Part shown: one piece after another, positions 1-4,300 of the stretch
Layout of the letters: every line of letters starts with the position of its first letter
How positions within the stretch are numbered: the first letter of the stretch is position 1
Source: Dehalococcoidales bacterium
GTDB lineage: Bacteria; Chloroflexota; Dehalococcoidia; Dehalococcoidales; UBA5760
DNA length: 6,178 nt
Reading direction: 5' to 3'
Assembly: GCA_018399795.1 (NCBI GenBank)
Contig: JAGYOC010000055.1
Span: forward strand, 1-6,178
Notes under the pieces: generated by a model
Seen by the model: the letters and a program-made list of their open reading frames with translations, nothing else
Databases searched by the model: none
Told to the model about the DNA's origin: nothing
Program-made: the position numbers and the translations under genes

Positions 1-47
1 ATATCCTGCTTGTAGGTATAACTGCGAACACCTGTGGGCAAATCCAA
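1..47 (-). CDS. livM: ABC transporter permease LivM, N-terminal fragment cut by the window edge
   Basis: Only the first 15 codons and part of a 16th are present. From a TTG at 47-45 the frame reads (M)DLPTGVRSYTYKQD and is open to the edge, where the last two bases (AT) would give Met if followed by G. The pattern LPxGvxxxxYxQDM resembles, from memory, the soluble N-terminus of LivM proteins in ligase-associated Liv clusters. GAGAGG at 60-55 is spaced 7 nt from the TTG, which supports this start. The gene begins 1 bp after the livH stop, the expected position for livM. LivM would be the second permease subunit. The call rests on a short fragment plus gene order, so the start codon and family are probable rather than certain. 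Confidence 0.68.
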   Translation of the reverse strand, partial: MDLPTGVRSYTYKQD

Positions 48-48
48 A

Positions 49-933
49 CTAAATCCTCTCTATACGCCGCTCTCCAAAGAGGCCATGGGGACGGATAAAC
101 ATCACGATTATTATTATGATGAAAGGTATCACCTCTTTAACCCCGGGCCAGGTCAACGGGGTAAGGTATCCTCCACCCAGGTTTTCTGCCAAACCAATTA
201 TGGGGCCCGCAATAATGGCTCCCAGAAAGGAATCGAGGCCTCCCAGGATAACCACCGAGAAGGACTTGAGGCCCGTTTCAACCAGACCATAGGTAATACC
301 CCCGATGCTCGACATGAGGATACCCCCAATAGCAGCCAGCACGCAGGCGAGCATCCAAGACAGTGAAAACAACCTGGTAACCTGAATCCCGCACGCCTGA
401 ACCGCCATCTTGTCATCGGCCACAGCCCGCATTACGATGCCCATCTTGTGGTATTTAAAAAACAGGGATAGAGCACCGAAAAGCGCCAGTGAGATACCGG
501 CCGCCCACAGGTATTCCTGTGAGACAACCGCCGAACCGATATGAACCGGTTCTTGGGGGAAAAGCTCGGGCAGAGAGGCAACACTCTTGGGCCAGATAAA
601 GCTGACCGCCCCCTGGATAAAAAAGGCCACTCCCAGAGTAACCGTGATTAAAGACAGTATCGGCTGGGTGATCAGCGGACGCAGTGCTCCCCTTTCAATC
701 AACCAGCCCATACCCATAGCAAACAGGACAACCATCAGGAAACCCAACCAGGTGGGCAAACCTGCCTGGACAAGCATTCCATAGGTGAACCAGGATGAAA
801 CCAGCACAATCTGCCCCAGGGCAAGGTTGGCTACGCCGCTCGATTTCCACACCAGGACAAATCCCAGCGCAATCAGGGCATAGACCATGCCAACGGTCAG
901 GCCGGTGATAACGAACTGGACCAGCTCACCCAT
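49..933 (-). CDS. livH: Branched-chain amino acid-type ABC transporter permease (LivH family)
   Basis: An inner-membrane permease of the LivH/HAAT family, which forms the channel with LivM and is driven by LivG/LivF ATPases. The 294 residues match the usual length of about 290-300. Hydrophobic segments lie near 5-28, 34-56, 60-80, 90-113, 141-160, 188-210, 223-250 and 267-281. Family hallmarks are the N-terminal GLTVGMVYALIALGFVLVWK, the cytoplasmic loop MRAVADDKMAVQACGI (168-183), and GGLDSFLGAIIAGPIIGLAE (231-250), which corresponds to the loop contacting the ATPase. The last helix contains five consecutive isoleucines. GAGGTGA lies just before the ATG at 933 and sits immediately after the ligase TAA, so translation probably follows straight on. 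livM starts 1 bp after its stop. In this context the cargo may be an organic or aryl acid rather than leucine, isoleucine or valine; no binding protein is in the window to indicate it. Confidence 0.95.
   Translation of the reverse strand: MGELVQFVITGLTVGMVYALIALGFVLVWKSSGVANLALGQIVLVSSWFTYGMLVQAGLPTWLGFLMVVLFAMGMGWLIERGALRPLITQPILSLITVTLGVAFFIQGAVSFIWPKSVASLPELFPQEPVHIGSAVVSQEYLWAAGISLALFGALSLFFKYHKMGIVMRAVADDKMAVQACGIQVTRLFSLSWMLACVLAAIGGILMSSIGGITYGLVETGLKSFSVVILGGLDSFLGAIIAGPIIGLAENLGGGYLTPLTWPGVKEVIPFIIIIIVMFIRPHGLFGERRIERI
55..60 (-). promoter_or_regulatory. Shine-Dalgarno deciding the livM TTG start
   Basis: The minus strand GAGAGG lies inside the last codons of livH, 7 nt before the TTG at 47. 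It supports that rare start codon for livM and makes translational linkage of livH and livM likely. Confidence 0.6.
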
Positions 934-936
934 ATG

Positions 937-943
937 TCACCTC
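937..943 (-). promoter_or_regulatory. Shine-Dalgarno of livH abutting the ligase stop
   Basis: The minus strand GAGGTGA begins 1 nt after the ligase TAA (947-945) and precedes the livH ATG at 933 by 3 nt, or 6 nt counting from the GAGG core. Ribosomes finishing the ligase would be delivered to this site. Confidence 0.75.
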
Positions 944-944
944 G

Positions 945-2861
945 TTACACCGTCCAAATCCTTATATTAATGGCTGCCCCATAGCTTTTGTCATCACAGT
1001 AGCTCACCGGGGTCTCAATCTCAACGCCTCGGTCACCACGGTATATCGCGTTGATCAATTCACGATAACGTTCTTCAATGAATGCCCGCCTTAACTTCCT
1101 GGTCCGGGTAAGCTCGGCCTCATCGGGGTCGAATTCTTTATGGAGAAGAACGAACTTTTTTATTCTCACCGGCTCAGGCAGGTAATCATTGACCTCGGCA
1201 AGATCGTTCAAGACCAGCCTGGCAACCTCTTCTTTTTGCGCCAGGTCAAGAATACCAGCATGGGGCAAGCGCTGGTGCTCTGCCCATTTACGTACGGCAG
1301 CAGCATCTATATTCAGTATTGCCGATACAAAGGACCTATCTCTGCCACCGATAACAATGGCGTTCTGGATATGGCGGCTGAATCTCAGCCTCCCCTCAAC
1401 ATATTGAGGAGAATACCTGGCCCCGGTACTCAATTTCCCCATATGCTCGAGGTGGTCCATGAATATCAGGTGTCCGTCATCATCAATACTTACCGCATCC
1501 CCCGTACGGCACCATCCGCCTGCCAGTATCCGTGCGCTCCTGCCATCGTCCCGGTAGTATCCATGGAAAAGGCTTTCACTTCTGACCAGAAGTTCCCCTT
1601 CATCGGTTACCCTGACCTCAGTACCGACCACCGGCCGGCCCACGCTTTCCGGTCTTATTTCCCCTTCGCGGTGACAGGATACGAAACCGGCTTCGGTAGT
1701 AGCATAATTTTGCCTTAGCTCGACACCTATGGCGTGAATCATGCGGAAAATATCCAGGCTTAAAACAGAACCGCCCGTGACAGCAAACTTGACCCGGCTT
1801 AATCCCAACCGGTCCTGAAGTGGTTTGAAGAGAACCGCATTCGCTACCCGGTGCTTTAAACGCAGCATACGCCCGACAGCGTTATCCTGAAACCCAGCAT
1901 CGGCCATCCGGTAACCGACAGGCAAAAATCGCCGCCAGCTCAGGCGTTGCAACGGTCCGGCATGGCTCATCCTTTCCCTGATCTCCCGAACCAGAATCTC
2001 CCACTGCCGCGGTCCATTTGCAATCAGAGTGGGGCCTATTTCACGGGTATCTACAGCAATTGTTTCCGGTTCTTCAGGGAAATTCAATCTGGCTCCTGTG
2101 ATAAGGTGTGGCAAAGTAGCAAAAAACCCGTCGCCTATCCAGGCGGCGGGGAAATTTGAAACCAGATCATCATTTTCGTCTACCCGATACCGGCTCAGAA
2201 AGCTGCTGGCCGTATTGATAAGAGCACGGTGAGTGAGTATCGCACCCTTGGGCAAACCGGTAGTACCCGGTGTATAGTAGATAAAGGCCGGCTCTCGGCC
2301 ATCACATTCCCCGATTCTATTTTCGAAGAAGCCGGGACAATCCTCCCCATATTCTTTACCCTTCCGGAGAACCTCGTCAAAGTATACAAGAAGCGGGTCA
2401 TCGTAGTCTTTCATACCCTTGGGATTCCAGTAAATAACCCTTTCCAGATTCGGTAGCTCACCCTTTATCTCCAGAAACTTGTCGGTTTGCTCCTGGTCAT
2501 TAACCACCGCAAATCTGGCTTTGCTGTGATTGGCAATATACCTTACCTCTGCCGGGATAGAATCAACAAAAATTCCGGTGGCAATCCCCCCGGCTGCCTG
2601 GGCAGCGAATTCAGCCCATAACCACTGTGGCTTGTTATCACCAATGATACACACCACATCCCCCTTTTCCAGGCCGAGGTTTATCATGCCCATCGAAAGA
2701 TACTTCACCATGTTATAGTAGTCCTCCCAGCTGTAACGCTGCCATATACCAAACCTCTTGACGCACATGGCTGTACGACCGGGCCTGGTCCTGTAGTTAT
2801 GGCTGATCAGCTTGGGGAGTGTATCCCTTTCCTTCCGTTCCGTGAAAGAACTCTCTACCAT
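945..2861 (-). CDS. AMP-forming acyl-CoA ligase (ANL superfamily, long-chain-type)
   Basis: A 638-aa adenylate-forming enzyme that activates a carboxylic acid with ATP to an acyl-AMP and then to acyl-CoA. Motifs are in canonical order: phosphate loop Y196-T-P-G-T-T-G-L-P-K-G206, A5-like N385-Y-A-T-T-E390, TGD (453-455), the hinge region D469-H470, and the C-terminal lysine block L584-T-R-T-R-K589-L-R-R. The layout, with a long insertion before A5 and an ELTxTxKLRR end, is that of the long-chain acyl-CoA synthetase-like ligases often found beside Liv-type ABC transporter genes. Three positions depart from consensus: P198 for Ser in the loop, A387 for Gly in YGxTE and H470 for Arg in the hinge. 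AGAGG lies 9 nt before the ATG. livH starts 11 bp after its stop, so the two are one operon and the ligase may trap an imported acid. Possible substrates are aryl, branched-chain or fatty acids; the sequence does not decide. Confidence 0.92.
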   Translation of the reverse strand: MVESSFTERKERDTLPKLISHNYRTRPGRTAMCVKRFGIWQRYSWEDYYNMVKYLSMGMINLGLEKGDVVCIIGDNKPQWLWAEFAAQAAGGIATGIFVDSIPAEVRYIANHSKARFAVVNDQEQTDKFLEIKGELPNLERVIYWNPKGMKDYDDPLLVYFDEVLRKGKEYGEDCPGFFENRIGECDGREPAFIYYTPGTTGLPKGAILTHRALINTASSFLSRYRVDENDDLVSNFPAAWIGDGFFATLPHLITGARLNFPEEPETIAVDTREIGPTLIANGPRQWEILVREIRERMSHAGPLQRLSWRRFLPVGYRMADAGFQDNAVGRMLRLKHRVANAVLFKPLQDRLGLSRVKFAVTGGSVLSLDIFRMIHAIGVELRQNYATTEAGFVSCHREGEIRPESVGRPVVGTEVRVTDEGELLVRSESLFHGYYRDDGRSARILAGGWCRTGDAVSIDDDGHLIFMDHLEHMGKLSTGARYSPQYVEGRLRFSRHIQNAIVIGGRDRSFVSAILNIDAAAVRKWAEHQRLPHAGILDLAQKEEVARLVLNDLAEVNDYLPEPVRIKKFVLLHKEFDPDEAELTRTRKLRRAFIEERYRELINAIYRGDRGVEIETPVSYCDDKSYGAAINIRIWTV

Positions 2862-2914
2862 GGATTACCGCCTCTTTACCCACCCATCCATATTCCACCC
2901 CAACGTTAACCTAT

Positions 2915-2939
2915 AAAAAAACCTCCCGGTCGGGGAGGT
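2915..2939 (-). terminator. Rho-independent terminator (possible attenuator) before the acyl-CoA ligase
   Basis: On the minus strand ACCTCCC (2939-2933) and GGGAGGT (2927-2921) form a perfect 7-bp stem with a 5-nt loop (CGACC), five of the seven pairs being G-C. The second arm runs directly into a T tract, seven T in a row counting the last stem base. This is a textbook intrinsic terminator for minus-strand transcription. On the plus strand the stem is followed by TATAGG rather than a T tract, so it is directional. Confidence 0.85.
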
Positions 2940-2991
2940 ATAGGGGTACAGATAAATATAACAACCGCTACTGTAAAACCAAGTATTACAT

Positions 2992-2999
2992 ACCACCCC
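2992..2999 (-). promoter_or_regulatory. Candidate antiterminator arm
   Basis: The minus strand GGGGTGGT can pair with ACCTCCCC (2939-2932), the 5' arm of the terminator, with 7 of 8 bases matched (one T-T mismatch) across about 52 nt. Such pairing would exclude the terminator hairpin. An alternative partner is the ACCCC at about 2949-2945. The complementarity is visible; a switch is inference. Confidence 0.35.
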
Positions 3000-3003
3000 C
3001 GAA

Positions 3004-3019
3004 GCGCACTCAAGTGCGC
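3004..3019. repeat. GC-rich inverted repeat (hairpin) in the leader
   Basis: GCGCACT and AGTGCGC form a perfect 7-base inverted repeat separated by 2 bases. As RNA it would fold as a 6-bp GC-rich stem with a 4-nt loop (minus strand TTGA). It lies directly before the candidate antiterminator arm and is not followed by a T run, so it is not itself a terminator. It could be a folding nucleus of the leader RNA or an operator in DNA. Confidence 0.6.
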
Positions 3020-3081
3020 GCACTAAATACGAACTTTGCCAACAGCTGTTGACCGCCAAGTGTGGAAATCCTACGACTCAT
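3010..3081 (-). CDS. Possible 23-aa leader peptide ORF
   Basis: An ATG at 3081 opens a 23-codon frame (MSRRISTLGGQQLL, then AKFVFSART) that stops at TGA in the loop of the GC-rich hairpin (3019-3004). It would be the first ATG on a transcript from the candidate promoter, about 17 nt from the 5' end. No clear Shine-Dalgarno is present and no run of one amino acid stands out. It may be chance, but its stop in the hairpin loop would let a terminating ribosome affect folding. Confidence 0.2.
   Translation of the reverse strand: MSRRISTLGGQQLLAKFVFSART
3040..3051. promoter_or_regulatory. 12-bp perfect palindrome, possible operator
   Basis: CAACAGCTGTTG is a perfect dyad of 12 bp, with a further symmetric G/C pair after one mismatch on each side (3038 and 3053). 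It sits about 50 bp downstream of the candidate promoter start, where a dimeric repressor could block elongation. As RNA it would have almost no loop, so a DNA-binding role is more natural. No protein partner can be named. Confidence 0.35.
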
Positions 3082-3104
3082 TATCAACCAATCTGACAGC
3101 GAGT

Positions 3105-3133
3105 AGCTTAGCATAACGTAGCTGTACTGTCAA
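3105..3133 (-). promoter_or_regulatory. Candidate sigma-70 promoter for the ligase-liv operon
   Basis: The minus strand has a perfect TTGACA (3133-3128) followed, after 17 nt, by TAAGCT (3110-3105), a weak 3-of-6 match to TATAAT. TATGCT occurs nearer but at only 12-nt spacing. Transcription would start near 3098, giving a leader of about 235 nt that includes both hairpins and the terminator before the ligase ATG. The site is in a plausible place, between two operons, but the weak -10 keeps confidence modest. Confidence 0.4.
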
Positions 3134-3192
3134 CACCAGCGTGCCAATTACACAATGGTAAATAACCGGATAACCATGCTCCACCGCATAAG

Positions 3193-3648
3193 CTATCGGG
3201 CTTTCCCAGGAGAAACCTTCCCTGAGCTCACTACCGGAATGGTGGTACCGGTTGCCCTGGCAACCAGCCTTCCCTCCTGGTTTGTTACCGTTACCTCTGA
3301 GATACCTACCCGCCGGCCACTTTTCAAAACACGGCACTCAGCGGTGAGCTCATCGTCCACCCGTGCACCAGCAATAAAATGGGCATTGAATTGTGAGGCG
3401 AGGCTGGGGTAAACCAGCGAATTGGAGGCATAGGCAAAAGCCTGATCCGCCAGGGCCATAATGATACCGCCGAAAATTATACCCGTCGAATTCTGGTATT
3501 CCGGCTTCATTTTCATGGCCACCCTGGCATATCCCGGGCTCAATTCCAGCAGCCTCATATCCAGAAATGAGGCAACCCGGTCATCCTTCTCCCTCGATCT
3601 CAATATGGCGATACCATCAGAGGTCGATTGGGCCGAATCTTCTTCCAT
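3193..3648 (-). CDS. PaaI-family hotdog acyl-CoA thioesterase
   Basis: A 151-aa single-domain hotdog protein, probably a cytoplasmic thioesterase hydrolysing an acyl- or aryl-acetyl-CoA to free acid and CoA. The central helix block at residues 53-77 (N-S-T-G-I-I-F-G-G, then LADQAFAYASNS) closely follows phenylacetyl-CoA thioesterase PaaI. N53, G60-G61 and D68 sit at the spacing of the PaaI active-site Asn, Gly and Asp, but the usual HGG is F59-G60-G61, so the His is missing. The frame stays open upstream to 3750, inside iorB. I prefer the ATG at 3648 because GGGAG lies 5 nt before it and it avoids a 65-bp overlap; the 34 extra residues also do not resemble hotdog sequence. It sits 37 nt behind iorB and is probably co-transcribed, which suggests it acts on the IorAB product or relieves CoA trapping. 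The substrate is unproven. Confidence 0.88.
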   Translation of the reverse strand: MEEDSAQSTSDGIAILRSREKDDRVASFLDMRLLELSPGYARVAMKMKPEYQNSTGIIFGGIIMALADQAFAYASNSLVYPSLASQFNAHFIAGARVDDELTAECRVLKSGRRVGISEVTVTNQEGRLVARATGTTIPVVSSGKVSPGKAR

Positions 3649-3652
3649 AAAA

Positions 3653-3658
3653 TCTCCC
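3653..3658 (-). promoter_or_regulatory. Shine-Dalgarno deciding the thioesterase start
   Basis: The minus strand GGGAGA, preceded by GGGGAA, ends 4 nt before the ATG at 3648. It is the only good site near any possible start of this frame and supports the shorter protein over the extension into iorB. Confidence 0.75.
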
Positions 3659-3685
3659 TTCCCCAGAGAGTAGCCCATATTAACG

Positions 3686-4300
3686 CTACCCAACCGGGCT
3701 GCGCCTCTTCCTGAGGGCTCTGAGTTCCTTTCTTCCCTCCCTGAAGGCAAGCCAGTTCAGTTGAGATACTTTTGCTGGAACCAGGCGCATGATGGCATCC
3801 CTCCATATCTCCAGCCTGAAGGGAGTATAAACAGAGGTGCAGCCCAGCAGAAATACATTGAATACCCTGTCATTACCCATCTCAGCAGCACGTCGTGCGG
3901 CATCAATGAAATATACGTAACCCTGGGACCGCAGCACCATCGCAGAGATTGCATCATCGGAAGGGTATTCTTCATCACCGAGGCTAACCGATGGCGGTGG
4001 CAGGATATAATCATTGATTATGGCCACCGACCCTCTCTTGAGATAGTGACTCCAACGGGCTCCCTCCATCTTCTCCAGTGCCAGCATAAGGTCAACATCA
4101 CCCCTGCTTATCAGTGGCGAATGCACCCGGAGGCCAACGCGCACGTGACTTATTACACTTCCGCCACGCTGAGCCATACCGAGAGTATCGGTCTTTTTGA
4201 TATCGTACCCGGAAAGGCAAGCCACTTCACCAAGAATATTGCTGGCGAGTATTATACCCTGACCCCCCACACCGGTAATGAGTAGATTGAGCATCTTCAT
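3686..4300 (-). CDS. iorB: Indolepyruvate ferredoxin oxidoreductase, beta subunit (IorB)
   Basis: This is the small gamma-domain-type subunit that pairs with IorA to complete the 2-oxoacid:ferredoxin oxidoreductase; in this superfamily the domain contributes to CoA handling. The 204 residues fit the usual length of about 190-210. Diagnostic sequence is the glycine-rich GVGGQGI at residues 10-16 and the block TLGMAQRGGSVISHVR at 39-54, both typical of the pyruvate ferredoxin oxidoreductase gamma family and specifically of IorB. The start ATG (4300-4298) overlaps the iorA stop TGA by 4 bp, so translation is very likely coupled and the two subunits made in equal amounts. A second ATG two codons later is a possible alternative start. 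I see no strong Shine-Dalgarno, which agrees with coupling. The basic C-terminal tail (REGRKELRALRKRR) is unremarkable. The stop is TAG, 37 nt before the thioesterase gene. Confidence 0.95.
   Translation of the reverse strand: MKMLNLLITGVGGQGIILASNILGEVACLSGYDIKKTDTLGMAQRGGSVISHVRVGLRVHSPLISRGDVDLMLALEKMEGARWSHYLKRGSVAIINDYILPPPSVSLGDEEYPSDDAISAMVLRSQGYVYFIDAARRAAEMGNDRVFNVFLLGCTSVYTPFRLEIWRDAIMRLVPAKVSQLNWLAFREGRKELRALRKRRSPVG

Larger units (their letters stand above)
2862..3192 (-). other. 331-bp structured leader between thioesterase and acyl-CoA ligase genes
   Basis: No convincing protein gene lies here. Reading in the direction of transcription it holds a candidate promoter (3133-3105), a 23-codon ORF (3081-3010), a 12-bp palindrome (3051-3040), a GC-rich hairpin (3019-3004), a G-rich segment able to pair with the terminator (2999-2992), an intrinsic terminator (2939-2915), a G-rich tract (2901-2879) and the ligase Shine-Dalgarno (2875-2871). 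The terminator lies about 254 nt after the thioesterase stop but only about 53 nt before the ligase start. It could end the ior operon, or attenuate ligase-liv transcription, or do both. I looked for T-box, SAM and other common riboswitch signatures. I found only a partial GGGTGGTA resemblance to a T-box, without the ACCGCG that should follow. Confidence 0.6.

Noticed and set aside
1140..1718. 192-aa plus-strand frame antisense to the acyl-CoA ligase
   Set aside because: It lies wholly within a well-supported conserved gene, shows no domain pattern and has no promoter or ribosome site. It is a shadow frame.
2984..3000. T-box riboswitch element (GGGTGGTA on the minus strand)
   Set aside because: Only the first half of the AGGGTGGNACCGCG signature is present, the terminator stem does not contain the matching complement, and no Stem I or specifier loop was recognised.
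3071..3337. 88-aa minus-strand frame overlapping the end of the thioesterase gene
   Set aside because: It is mostly an alternative frame of the thioesterase, has no ribosome site and its sequence resembles no known family.
3649..3750. Upstream extension of the thioesterase frame by 34 residues into iorB
   Set aside because: It lacks a ribosome site, would overlap iorB by 65 bp and adds sequence unlike hotdog proteins. The ATG at 3648 has GGGAG at good spacing.
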